A stretch of 64,000 nucleotides of DNA, taken from 2-02-FULL-55-14 sp964581115 (GTDB lineage: Bacteria > Bacteroidota > Ignavibacteria > UBA10030). Numbering within the stretch: position 1 is the first letter of the stretch; each line of letters opens with the position of its first letter. The position numbers were made by a program, and so were the translations under genes. The notes under the pieces are model-generated. The model made no database searches. It was given only the letters and a program-made list of their open reading frames with translations, and was not told the origin of the DNA. Below, piece after piece: positions 43,731 through 52,984 of the stretch. The DNA lies in assembly GCA_964581115.1 (NCBI GenBank), contig CAZOMY010000001.1:186001-250000 (forward strand). Direction: 5' to 3'.

Positions 43731-46700
43731 TCATTTGATGAGCAGCATCTTCTTCAGACTGGTGAATTCCCCGGCCCGGATCTGGTAGAAGTAGATTCCG
43801 GTCGAGAGATTCGTTGCATCGAACGTCACCGAATGGACGCCGGCCTTCATTACGCCTGTCGCCAGCGTCGCTACCTCCTGGCCCAGGGTATTGAAGATCT
43901 TCAGGGTCACATCGCTCTCCGCCGGCAGACCGAATCGAATGGTCGTACTCGGGTTGAACGGATTCGGATAGTTCTGGTCCAGGCTGTACGAGGCAGGAAT
44001 GACCACCGGCGATTCCACGCTGGTCACGGGGAACGGTCGCTGGTTGTCGAAATCCCAAGCGTCGTAGAAGACCGGGTCGATGCTGCCGAACTGCGAGGCG
44101 ATGGTGGCCGTCGGACCCGAATCATCGATATTCTCGATGTGGTTGTTCCCGAAGCCCCCCTCGTTGTCGAAGGAGCCGATGCCGAACTTGAACTCCTGGC
44201 CCACGACGTCTGCCGTCGTGTACGACCAGGTGAGCGTGAAGATCGAGTCGCCCGCCACCACGTCGCCGCGGGTGCCGTTGTCGACCATCTTCACGGTGTC
44301 GGCCTTGTCTCCCCACCGTCCGAGCACATCCCAACCGCCGACCGCCGGGCCGTTCATGTAGACGCCCTGGATCAGCACGCTGTCCTTATTTCCGACGACG
44401 TGTGGTACGATGTTTGTCGAAACGAGCTTTTTGCCTGCCATGATCGCGTAGATCGCCGGGCGGATGTCGACCGTGTACTTCACCGTTACGGCCCGCGCCA
44501 GCTTCTGCGTGTTACGGAACCGAGGCACACGGCGCGATTCCGTATTCGACGTGGACGTGTCGAGCACGGAGAGCGTCTTGCCGGTGACGCCGACGCGGCG
44601 CCGCTCGGCCGCCGGGTTCGTCGGGTCGGGGTACGCAAAGTCGAAGTACACCTCGCGGTAATCGGCCGCATTCTTGACGAGGTAGTACTGGTAGTTCAGC
44701 GTCTTGCCGATCGACGTGATGACGGTGTCGGTCACGGAGTAGTTCGTGGAAATGCCGACACGCGCCAGGCGCTTCTCCCGCACCTCCTTGCCGGTCGCAT
44801 TATATCCCGACCGTACCAGGATCGTGTCGCCGATGGCGAAGCCGCGCTCGGCGATCGCGCGAGACAGATTCGCCGTGAAGGTTACGACGACCGTGTCAGA
44901 GACCTCGGGAGCGCCGTAGGGAACGTCGTTGAACCACTTCCAGTACAACGTGGTATCCTTGGAGACTGTCGCCGCCCGGTTCGAGATCGATTCCCAATTC
45001 ACGCTGCCGCTCTTCGTATAGGTGAATTTGTACTCGATCGCACCTGCGGCAGGAACCTTGCCCTGCGCGGAGTAGAAGTGCGAAGCGCCCTCGCGCATCA
45101 ACGGGGTCGCATCGCTCCAGCCGTTGAAGCTGCCGCGCACATGAACGGCGTCCGTCGCGGGGTTGAAGCTCTCCTGGCTCAGCATATTGACGCGGAACCA
45201 GACGTCGATCGAATCCGACGGCGTATACACCGGGCTCGTCCGCGACCAGTAGGCCAGCGGCAGGACCTGGTTCGGGATGACGCCCAGGACGCGATTGTTG
45301 GTCGTTTCCCAGCCGCCGTTGGCGCCGCCCGGCACAAAGTACTTGTACTCGAGCGTGTCACCCACGCGCAGTCGCTGCGTCAGCATCCAGTAATCGCCGC
45401 CGATGTTCGTCATGACCGGCGAAGCACTTCCCCAGCCGGTCCAGCTGCCACGCACCTGCACGGCGGTCGAGGGCTTCGTCGTGTCAATGACCGACGACGT
45501 GTTCAGGTAGAACGTCACCGTCGTTGTGTCGGCCTTCGGGCGCTTGTTATCGAAGTCCCAGGCATTGTAGAAGACCGGGTCGATGCTGCCGAACTGCGAG
45601 GCGATCGTGGTCGTCGGGGACGAGTCATCGATGTTCTCAATGTGGTTGTTCCCGAAGCCACCTTCGTTGTCGTAGGACCCGATGCCGAACTTGAACTCCT
45701 GACCTACCTGGTCTGCCGTGGTGTAATTCCACTTCAGCGAGTAGATGAGGTCGTTCGCAACGGCGTCGCCGTGCGTTCCGTCGTCATGCATCTTGACGGT
45801 ATCGGCCTTCGTACCCCACGGGCTGAGCACGTCCCAACCGCCCACGGCCGGACCGTTCATCCATACGCCGTAGTGCTTGATGCTGTCGGGGTCGCTGATG
45901 ACGTAGGGAACGATGTTCGTCGAGACGAGCTTCTTGCCCGAATACAACGCGTATACCGCCGGGCGCAGGTCGACCGTATAGGTCACCTCAACGGCCTGCG
46001 TCAGCTTCTGCTGGTTCCTGAAGCGCGGCACGCGACGCGAGGAGGTGTTCGACGCCGACGTGTCCAGCACGGTCAGCGTACTGCCCGTGACATCAACGCG
46101 ACGGCGCTCGGCCGCCGGGTTCGACGGGTCGGGATAGCTGAAGTCGAAGTAGATCTCCCGATAATCGAGAGCGTTCTTGACGACGTAGTACTGATAGTTC
46201 AGCGTACGGCCGATGGCCGCGACCACCGTGTCGACCACGGCGTAATTCGTGCTGATGCCGACCCGGTTCATGCGCTTCTCGCGCACTTCCTTGGCCGTCG
46301 CATTGTAGCCCGAACGGACGACGATCGTGTCGCCGATCGCGAAGCCGCGCTCGGAGATGGCGCGCGCCAGGTTGGCCGTGAACGTCACCACCACCGTGTC
46401 GCTGACCACCGGCGCCGCATACGGGGTGTTGTTGAACCAGGTCCAATACAGCGTCGTATCCTGGTTGACGGTCACAGCACGGTTCGAGATCGATTCCCAG
46501 TTGACCGAGCCGCTCTTCGTGTACGTGAACTTGTACTCGATGGCGCCCGCCGCCGGGACCTTGCCCTGACCCGAATAGAAGTGGGTCATGCCTTCCCGTG
46601 TGAGCGGGGTCGAATCATTCCAACCCTGGAAGCTTCCGCGCACATGTACCTGATCGGTCGCCGGGTTGAAGCTCTCCTGGCTCAACATGTTGACGCGGAA

Positions 46701-48023
46701 CCAGACGTCGATCGAGTCCGTCGGCGTATAGGGTGCGCCGGCCGACGACCAGTACTCCACCGGCTTGACGACATCGCCCGAGATATTGAGCGTGCGGTTG
46801 TTCGTCGTCTCCCATCCGCCGTTCGGCGCATCCGTGACGAAGTACTTGTACTCGTAGTCCACTCCCTGCTCCAACAACTGCGTCAGGGTCCAATAGTCGC
46901 CGCCGATGTTGGTCATGGCGGGCGAGGCGCTGCCCCAGCCCGTCCAGCTGCCGCGCACCTGCACCACGGTCGTCGGCTTCGTCGTGTCCGGTACGGTTGA
47001 GGTATTCAGCGTAAAGGTCACGAATCCGGCCGGCTTCAGGCGGTAGGCCGCCATGCCGTTGTTCGTGCCGAGCACGTACACATCCACGGTGTCGCCGTTG
47101 ACCCGCATGGCGATGTCGCCGGTGCCGTTCCCGTTGCTGTTTGAACCAAGCGTTGCCGTGACATAATAAAGCTTGGCGTTGTTGGCGCCGGCAGTCACAT
47201 CGGCGATGCGGATGTTCTGGTTGCCCGTGCCGTAGGCATGAGTCGCAACCAACTTGCGACCCTTGATCTCAAAATACCGAAGGGAGTTCGCACCCGTCGC
47301 GACAACGCTCCCGGGAACGGTACCCGCCAGCACCCCCGTGTTCAGATAGTGCTTCAGGCTGTTGCCGTTCGAGTTGACGTACAGGCCCCCGTCACCCGGA
47401 TAGACCGCCGGCGCCGCTCCCATGTTCACGTCGAGTCCGATCGCCTCTGAAAAGGCGAAGGTCGCGCCGTTGTCGGCTGTGGTGAACACCCAAATGGAGT
47501 CGTTGGATGCCGCGGGCAGATACAGCTTGGCGCTGTTGTCCGCTGTCGAGCCGACGATCGTGAAGTTGTCGCCGAATCGGGTGTTCCCCTCGAACGTGTA
47601 GCTCAGGGCCACGACCGGAGTGGAGGCCTCCGTTGCATACCGATACAGCTTGAAGGCGCTCGTGGCCGACGTTGACGTCATGTTGCCGGCGTAGATCACC
47701 CCGTCCGACGTCACTTCGATGTCATTGACGGCGAACGTGCCCCCGCTGATGCCGGTCGTGCTCAGCGTCCCGACCGAATCGCCGGTGAGCGCATCGAACA
47801 CGTAAATGAATGTGCCGCCCGTGCGGGAAGCAACGTAGATCCTGTCGTTCCCGCCCACCTTTCCATAGGCGAAGCCCCGCTCGGTGTTTCCGGACGCCGA
47901 GAAATACGCCGGCAAGGTCCCGGATCCCGCGGACTTCTGCCACAGCGTCTGAACTGCCTGCCCGTATACAAAGCCAACGACGAGCAGGATCAGGCCGGAC
48001 AGCTTCGTAAGCCTCGAGATCAT
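43731..48023 (-). CDS. Giant T9SS-type surface protein with duplicated starch-binding modules
   Basis: 1430 residues. Signal peptide, a beta-propeller-like region (30-330), two tandem units of about 495 residues (335-829 and 836-1330), then a type A sorting tail with 'YPNPFNPSTTIRF' ending 'KKMLLIK'. Each unit holds two modules like CBM20/CBM48/SusE-type folds ('VRGSWTGWGSASP', 'VHVRGSFQGWND'), a longer beta domain and a 'NGPAVGGWDVL...KMHDDGTHGD' module. No catalytic site was found, so a surface glucan-binding role is inferred. ATG at 48023 has AAAGGAGA upstream. It follows the PorV-like gene after 123 bases. Confidence 0.87.
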   Translation of the reverse strand: MISRLTKLSGLILLVVGFVYGQAVQTLWQKSAGSGTLPAYFSASGNTERGFAYGKVGGNDRIYVASRTGGTFIYVFDALTGDSVGTLSTTGISGGTFAVNDIEVTSDGVIYAGNMTSTSATSAFKLYRYATEASTPVVALSYTFEGNTRFGDNFTIVGSTADNSAKLYLPAASNDSIWVFTTADNGATFAFSEAIGLDVNMGAAPAVYPGDGGLYVNSNGNSLKHYLNTGVLAGTVPGSVVATGANSLRYFEIKGRKLVATHAYGTGNQNIRIADVTAGANNAKLYYVTATLGSNSNGNGTGDIAMRVNGDTVDVYVLGTNNGMAAYRLKPAGFVTFTLNTSTVPDTTKPTTVVQVRGSWTGWGSASPAMTNIGGDYWTLTQLLEQGVDYEYKYFVTDAPNGGWETTNNRTLNISGDVVKPVEYWSSAGAPYTPTDSIDVWFRVNMLSQESFNPATDQVHVRGSFQGWNDSTPLTREGMTHFYSGQGKVPAAGAIEYKFTYTKSGSVNWESISNRAVTVNQDTTLYWTWFNNTPYAAPVVSDTVVVTFTANLARAISERGFAIGDTIVVRSGYNATAKEVREKRMNRVGISTNYAVVDTVVAAIGRTLNYQYYVVKNALDYREIYFDFSYPDPSNPAAERRRVDVTGSTLTVLDTSASNTSSRRVPRFRNQQKLTQAVEVTYTVDLRPAVYALYSGKKLVSTNIVPYVISDPDSIKHYGVWMNGPAVGGWDVLSPWGTKADTVKMHDDGTHGDAVANDLIYSLKWNYTTADQVGQEFKFGIGSYDNEGGFGNNHIENIDDSSPTTTIASQFGSIDPVFYNAWDFDNKRPKADTTTVTFYLNTSSVIDTTKPSTAVQVRGSWTGWGSASPVMTNIGGDYWMLTQRLRVGDTLEYKYFVPGGANGGWETTNNRVLGVIPNQVLPLAYWSRTSPVYTPSDSIDVWFRVNMLSQESFNPATDAVHVRGSFNGWSDATPLMREGASHFYSAQGKVPAAGAIEYKFTYTKSGSVNWESISNRAATVSKDTTLYWKWFNDVPYGAPEVSDTVVVTFTANLSRAIAERGFAIGDTILVRSGYNATGKEVREKRLARVGISTNYSVTDTVITSIGKTLNYQYYLVKNAADYREVYFDFAYPDPTNPAAERRRVGVTGKTLSVLDTSTSNTESRRVPRFRNTQKLARAVTVKYTVDIRPAIYAIMAGKKLVSTNIVPHVVGNKDSVLIQGVYMNGPAVGGWDVLGRWGDKADTVKMVDNGTRGDVVAGDSIFTLTWSYTTADVVGQEFKFGIGSFDNEGGFGNNHIENIDDSGPTATIASQFGSIDPVFYDAWDFDNQRPFPVTSVESPVVIPASYSLDQNYPNPFNPSTTIRFGLPAESDVTLKIFNTLGQEVATLATGVMKAGVHSVTFDATNLSTGIYFYQIRAGEFTSLKKMLLIK
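44034..45518 (-). repeat. Intragenic tandem unit B of the surface protein
   Basis: Codes for residues 836-1330. It parallels unit A at an offset of 501 codons (1503 bases) with long identical protein stretches such as 'DVWFRVNMLSQESFNPATD' and 'FGNNHIENIDD'. Homologous recombination between units could delete or add one. Confidence 0.9.
45537..47021 (-). repeat. Intragenic tandem unit A of the surface protein
   Basis: Codes for residues 335-829, the first copy of the duplicated unit. Shares module order and most core residues with unit B; differences are concentrated in loops, suggesting a duplication followed by divergence under functional constraint. Confidence 0.9.
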
Positions 48024-48146
48024 AATGATCTCCTTTCCTGTTGGTTGATGATTGAAGCGTGAAGGTGAAACAGCGTTGATGTCCGTTGCACGAGTACCAC
48101 CTTGCGATGCCGAACGCCGCGACCGCCGGCGCTCCTGATGCCGTCG

Positions 48147-49175
48147 TCAGAACCGGACGCCGACGGCCAGCGTGTTCAGGTTTCCGAACAGTCCGAATTG
48201 TGTGTAGGCATAGTCGGCTTCGACCGTCAACAGCCCGACGACGCCTAGACGGATGCCGCCGCCGACGGAGTAGCCTTCTTCGCGCTCATCCTGACCCAAT
48301 CCCCGCACTCCCGCGCGGAGGAACAGGAGATCGCCCCAGCCGATCTGCGTCCCAATGTTCACCGTCTCGACATTATCGCTTGGCCGGAGTGCGTCGGCCG
48401 CCACGGTCCATGTCAACATGTCCGATGAAAGAACGTCCATGGCGACGCCGACACGGAACAACAGCGGGATCGGCCAGGCGTCGGTCTTGCGAAGTCCCGG
48501 GACATTCTTGTTCGAGCCGGAGTTCGACGGGTCGATATCGATCGGCTGCAGCAGGTCACGCCCGTCGAGCGTCATATCGCCGCCGAAATTCGAGATCGAC
48601 ATCCCAAGACGCATGTCATTGAAACCGGTCACGAACAGGAGGCCGAAATCCATGGCGAACGTCGAGGCCGACGAATTGTAGATGCGCTGCTGGATGTATT
48701 TGGCCGATCCGCCGATCGAGAACCGGTCTGTGAATCGCCGCGTGTAGGTCAGCGCAAAGGCGATGTCAGACGCACTCCACCGTTCGCCGGTCCCGTCGGG
48801 TTGCGCCTCCGTTGTCACGAGGTCCTCGCCGTAGTCAAGGTTGGTCAGACTCGCACCCAGGAAATTGACGCCGTCGAACGATAGTACGGCGCCGACCCAA
48901 CGATAGTCCGTTCCCGCCAGCCATTCCGTGCTCGAGAACACAACCTGGGAGTTCGGGAGGAATCCGACCGATCCGGGATTCCAATAGAGGCCGGTCGCGT
49001 CGGTGTTCGACGCCACATAGGCGCCGCCCATCGCCAGGGCCTTCGGGCCGGCAGCGATCCCCAGGAACTGTGCCGCCGTTGTTCCGATCTTGGCCTGGCC
49101 CCGGGAGAGCTCGTTCGCCCCCGCGAGCAGGGCCAGCGCGATCACGAATGAAGTCGGTGTCGTCTTCATGGTCAT
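48147..49175 (-). CDS. PorV/PorQ-like outer-membrane protein
   Basis: 342 residues, signal peptide, then 'AAQFLGIAAGPKALAMGGAYVASNTDATGLYWNPGS', the canonical PorV-family start, followed by barrel strands and a C-terminal 'LNTLAVGVRF' ending in aromatic Phe as outer-membrane proteins do. ATG at 49175 overlaps the stop of the 1268-residue gene (ATGA). Expected partner: the two flanking T9SS-type surface proteins. Confidence 0.92.
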   Translation of the reverse strand: MTMKTTPTSFVIALALLAGANELSRGQAKIGTTAAQFLGIAAGPKALAMGGAYVASNTDATGLYWNPGSVGFLPNSQVVFSSTEWLAGTDYRWVGAVLSFDGVNFLGASLTNLDYGEDLVTTEAQPDGTGERWSASDIAFALTYTRRFTDRFSIGGSAKYIQQRIYNSSASTFAMDFGLLFVTGFNDMRLGMSISNFGGDMTLDGRDLLQPIDIDPSNSGSNKNVPGLRKTDAWPIPLLFRVGVAMDVLSSDMLTWTVAADALRPSDNVETVNIGTQIGWGDLLFLRAGVRGLGQDEREEGYSVGGGIRLGVVGLLTVEADYAYTQFGLFGNLNTLAVGVRF

Positions 49176-52100
49176 CACTTGATGATCGCCAATTTGCCGG
49201 TCTGATTTCCCGCGTCGGACTCCACCACGTAGAAGTAGACGCCGAAGGCGACATCGAGATTCTCCTTCGACTTCAGGTTCCACGAGACGGTGCCATTCTC
49301 GATGTCGCCGCCATGCTCCAGCGAGATGACGTGATCTCCACGCGAAGTATAGATGTGGATGCGCGACCGGGCCGGGAGGCGGGTGAAGTCCACCTTGCGA
49401 ATGCGACCGACCGTCACGTTCGGAGGAAGCGGAGGCTCAAGCGTCGAAGCCGCGACGTACGGATTCGGAACGACGCGCACGTTCGACAGCTCCTCCCGTG
49501 CAAGCGCTTGGTCGGCCTTGGCCAGCTCTGTGACCAGCGTATAGCGGTCGTCGGACCGGAACGGCTTGCTCGTTCGCAGGATCAGCGTATCGCCAAGCCC
49601 CAGGTTATACACCGTTCCGCCCGGGTCGGAGGGCTTGTTGATGAAGAACAGGTCCCACGTGTATCCCAGTCGGCCGTCGGGATTCTGTTCCATCAAGACC
49701 AGTTCCTCGATCGGTCCGAGCTTCTGGTCGAAGTTGTTGTCGACGAAGATGAACTTGACGTACTTCCGTTCCGTGATGTTGTAGACGCGGAAGTTGACCG
49801 GCGTCGCGATCGGGTACAGATTCGGGTCGGCATACGAGGTCTCGACCACGGAGCCGTAGAACTCCACACGATAATCCGCAGGACGGGCATAGCCGACAAA
49901 ATCCATCCCGCTGAACGGGTCGGAGATCATCAACGGAACGAAGTTGTAGATGTAGGCGACCTGTCCGCGCCAGCCCGACTGTGAATCGACGATGGCCGTG
50001 TTCCACTGGTTCTGGAAGGACAGCTGGAGTCCGTCGAAGATATCGGCGTCCTTGTCTTCGCTCTCGAACGGCGAGCCGGCAATGTAGGGACTCCGAAAGA
50101 CCGGATGATAGTTCGCCGTGATCGTGTAGCGTCCGCCCGTCGGCATCGCTCCCGTCGTCGCTCCCCGGATCTCGCCACGCGTCGTGTCGATTCGATAGGA
50201 GGCGGGGCTGACAACGGTTCCATTCGCGTCCCGTACGGTGATCGTCGACGCCCTCAGGTGCGCGCGTGAGAGCCGAACGATAGAGGTATCGGCGGCGATG
50301 AAATTTTCGGTGAACGGCGACTGATCGTACACCGTGTAGGTGCTTGTGAGACGACGGTACTCCGTCGAATCCGCCGCGTCGGTCAGGCCGTTCCCGTCAT
50401 TGTCGATCCCGTCCATCTGCGTATCTGTAAACGAGATCTCGTAGGTGTGACCGGTCAGTTGCGTCTCGTCCACGACCCGATACTGCACGCCGCCCGTTCC
50501 CACCTGCGCAACCGGGGTCAACGGCAGCGCATCTTTGGGCCGGGTGTAACCGGCGACCTTGGCATTCGGCACGACCACCGCCGTGTTGATGTCAGAGTCC
50601 ACGATGCCGGAGGACTGCACCCGGATGATCTTGGTATTCTCCGACGGGAAGATGCCGATCAACTCATCGCCCCGATCGTACGCCACGACGGCGTAGTAGT
50701 AGCGGCGGCCGTTGTCGAGGTTGCGGTCCACGTAGCTGTGTAGAAGCCCGCTGTTGCTGCCGAGGTAGAACGAAAGACCGCCCGCCCCCTGAAAGAGTTC
50801 GTTATCCGCGCGGAAGTAGCCGGAGATGCTGTTGTTCAAGTCGAACTGAATGAGCGGCCGGTAGGCCTGCGGCGAGCCGCTCGCGTCGGTGATGTCGAAG
50901 ATGTCCGAGAAATCCGGGTCGGTCGACCGGTAGATCTTGTAGCCCTCGAAATCGTTGTACTTCAGGACGGGGTCGACGGTCTTCTCCGCCTTGCGGTCCC
51001 AATACAGCGTGACCTGCCGGTCCCCCGGCACCACGGTCAGCGTCGGCTTGTCGGGCGGCTGGGGGAATTGGTAGTTGCTGTCGTAGATCTTCTGGACCGT
51101 CTGCTTGTTCTTCAGCAGGTCGGCGATATCCTCCGTCACCCCTCCACCCTTTCCGCCTCCGTAAACGAGCGCGAGCGAGAATCGCTCCGTCGCGCCGGCG
51201 AGCAAGGGGAAGTATCCGGAGCCGTAGAAGAAGTCACCGTCCTGTCCGGCTTCGGGCCGATTGTCGACGATCGTCAACGGCACGTCGAAGAATCCCGGTG
51301 CAAGATTCTGCCAGAGCACCTCGTCCTGGTCAAAGCGCACATTCCCGGCAGGAGTGAAATAGTAGAAGCTCGTCAGGCCGATCTGGTCGGATTCGGAGAC
51401 ATCGGTCTTGTCGATGTTCGGCTCTCCCGGCAGTCCGGTGTCCATTCCGAAGCCGTTGACCCCCGAGGTCGCGACGCCGTCGTTCTCGCCAAAGTCGCCC
51501 GTGCCCGGGATCCCATCCCGGCCGACGTCGTCGAAGGCCAGCAGCCAATCTCCGTCGTTGTCCACGCCGTCGGTGCGGCGCTCGTCGATCAGGCTTCGCG
51601 GGTCGGAGCCGGCGTTCGTCACATAGTTGATGTAGCGAACAGGCCGCAACACGTCGATGAGCGTCTTCGGCGGCACCGTGTTCGTTCGCTTCACCTGGCG
51701 GTAGTGGACGAAGGAATTCTCGTCGATGAGACCGTCAAAATCGTTGTCGACGCCGTCGTAGGCATTGGGATTGACGAACGTATTCCCCATCACGTCGCGA
51801 AGAACGTTCCCCTCAGCGAGACGGGTGACGGCGGGAAACACCCAGCGAGAGAATCCGCGCGTAGTCAGCAGGACGCTGTCCGCGGCGGGGATGGTGAACA
51901 CCGTGCGGGAGAAATCATTGTTGATCAGCACGACCTTCATTCCCGGCATGATCGTCGTCGTGTCAAAGCTCGCCGACGAGAATTTTGCCGCTCCGAAGGT
52001 GAAGCTCGACGAATCGGAATCGCCGTCATTGTCGATGCCGTCGAACGGATTTCCCGGGCTCTCGAGGAAGGCGTATCCGACCATGCCGACCGGTCCCTTC

Positions 52101-52981
52101 CACAGCGGATTGCGGGCGTTGTTCCGGGGAAAGTCGCCGGTGTAGGTGATGTTGTTCTGCACATCATAGAAGGACCAGTCGTCGTCGTACTCCTGCGGCG
52201 TGTTATCCGTACCCGTCACGCCGACGTACGTCCCGACGAGCATGCCGAAGACCGCCTTGTTGTAGTTCGTCGTTCCGGTGTTCGTGATCTCGTACAGCCA
52301 GAAAATGTTGTCCTTCGCCAGGAACTGCGCCCACTGCATGCCGCGCACCCGCATCTCGAGCGCCATGCCGTACCGAAGCGGGTCGGTGGAGTCGGGACGG
52401 AAATCCAAGCCGAGAGCATTGTTGGCCGGTATGTTGAAGCGTTCGTCATTATTGTCGTCCATGACGAAGTAGCTTTCCTGGTCGGCATTGATGCGCTTGC
52501 CGAAATAGCCGTTCCAGGATCCAGGCCATCCCGGGTCGACCGGATCGCCCGTCTTGTCGGGCCACGAAGGGGGCCACGAATTCCGGTCCGTGCTCATCGC
52601 CACGCGTTCCTGCGAGGCGTTGAAGTACCCCTCCACCGGTTCGAACGTCCACCGCTTCCCGGTCGGGCTCTGGTCAGATGTTCCCGGACGGTCGACGGGC
52701 ACCGAGACCACCGAATGGAAGGTGCGCGTTCCCCAGGTGATCTCAGCTCCCACGATGGGGCTCACGTCGCCGAGATAGCCGTTATTGTCGTCGCGCCATG
52801 AGCCCCGGGGGCCTCCGGAGGCGGGCTGACCGATGACGCCCCAGTTGCCGAACACGGTGCGCACTTGGTTGGCGTTGTGGACCGCCGTGCGGCGGTATTC
52901 CCGGCCGCTTCGCTGCGACAGCAGGTCGGCCGAGAGCGTCATCAGCAGGAGCGCCGCGAGTGTCAGAGTCGTCGTTCGCAT
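49175..52981 (-). CDS. Large secreted protein of unknown function, T9SS-like C-terminus
   Basis: 1268 residues with signal peptide. Four acidic 'DGxDNDxD' loops ('DGIDNDGDSDSSS', 'DGVDNDFDGLIDEN', 'DGVDNDGDWL', 'DGIDNDGNGLTD') look like calcium-binding turns. A fibronectin III-like stretch ('VTLYWDRKAEKTV...YKIYRSTDPDFSD') lies mid-protein. The end has 'VRVVPNPYVA' and 'KLAIIK', resembling a sorting domain. I found no enzyme motif. The gene starts 3 bases after the TonB receptor and overlaps the PorV start, so the three likely form one surface complex. Similar genes recur beside TonB receptors in related genomes, to my recollection. Confidence 0.78.
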   Translation of the reverse strand: MRTTTLTLAALLLMTLSADLLSQRSGREYRRTAVHNANQVRTVFGNWGVIGQPASGGPRGSWRDDNNGYLGDVSPIVGAEITWGTRTFHSVVSVPVDRPGTSDQSPTGKRWTFEPVEGYFNASQERVAMSTDRNSWPPSWPDKTGDPVDPGWPGSWNGYFGKRINADQESYFVMDDNNDERFNIPANNALGLDFRPDSTDPLRYGMALEMRVRGMQWAQFLAKDNIFWLYEITNTGTTNYNKAVFGMLVGTYVGVTGTDNTPQEYDDDWSFYDVQNNITYTGDFPRNNARNPLWKGPVGMVGYAFLESPGNPFDGIDNDGDSDSSSFTFGAAKFSSASFDTTTIMPGMKVVLINNDFSRTVFTIPAADSVLLTTRGFSRWVFPAVTRLAEGNVLRDVMGNTFVNPNAYDGVDNDFDGLIDENSFVHYRQVKRTNTVPPKTLIDVLRPVRYINYVTNAGSDPRSLIDERRTDGVDNDGDWLLAFDDVGRDGIPGTGDFGENDGVATSGVNGFGMDTGLPGEPNIDKTDVSESDQIGLTSFYYFTPAGNVRFDQDEVLWQNLAPGFFDVPLTIVDNRPEAGQDGDFFYGSGYFPLLAGATERFSLALVYGGGKGGGVTEDIADLLKNKQTVQKIYDSNYQFPQPPDKPTLTVVPGDRQVTLYWDRKAEKTVDPVLKYNDFEGYKIYRSTDPDFSDIFDITDASGSPQAYRPLIQFDLNNSISGYFRADNELFQGAGGLSFYLGSNSGLLHSYVDRNLDNGRRYYYAVVAYDRGDELIGIFPSENTKIIRVQSSGIVDSDINTAVVVPNAKVAGYTRPKDALPLTPVAQVGTGGVQYRVVDETQLTGHTYEISFTDTQMDGIDNDGNGLTDAADSTEYRRLTSTYTVYDQSPFTENFIAADTSIVRLSRAHLRASTITVRDANGTVVSPASYRIDTTRGEIRGATTGAMPTGGRYTITANYHPVFRSPYIAGSPFESEDKDADIFDGLQLSFQNQWNTAIVDSQSGWRGQVAYIYNFVPLMISDPFSGMDFVGYARPADYRVEFYGSVVETSYADPNLYPIATPVNFRVYNITERKYVKFIFVDNNFDQKLGPIEELVLMEQNPDGRLGYTWDLFFINKPSDPGGTVYNLGLGDTLILRTSKPFRSDDRYTLVTELAKADQALAREELSNVRVVPNPYVAASTLEPPLPPNVTVGRIRKVDFTRLPARSRIHIYTSRGDHVISLEHGGDIENGTVSWNLKSKENLDVAFGVYFYVVESDAGNQTGKLAIIK

Positions 52982-52984
52982 GGA

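Noticed and set aside
43185..47000. A 1271-codon open frame on the plus strand opposite the surface-protein gene
   Set aside because: The minus-strand gene has a signal peptide, a start with a good ribosome site, repeats with conserved protein sequence and a sorting tail. The antisense product is Arg/His/Asp-rich without domains; it exists because TTA, CTA and TCA codons are rare in the GC-rich sense gene.
51068..52801. A 577-codon plus-strand frame opposite the 1268-residue gene
   Set aside because: Low-complexity Val/Arg/Asp-rich shadow of a real gene; no start signal or recognisable domain.
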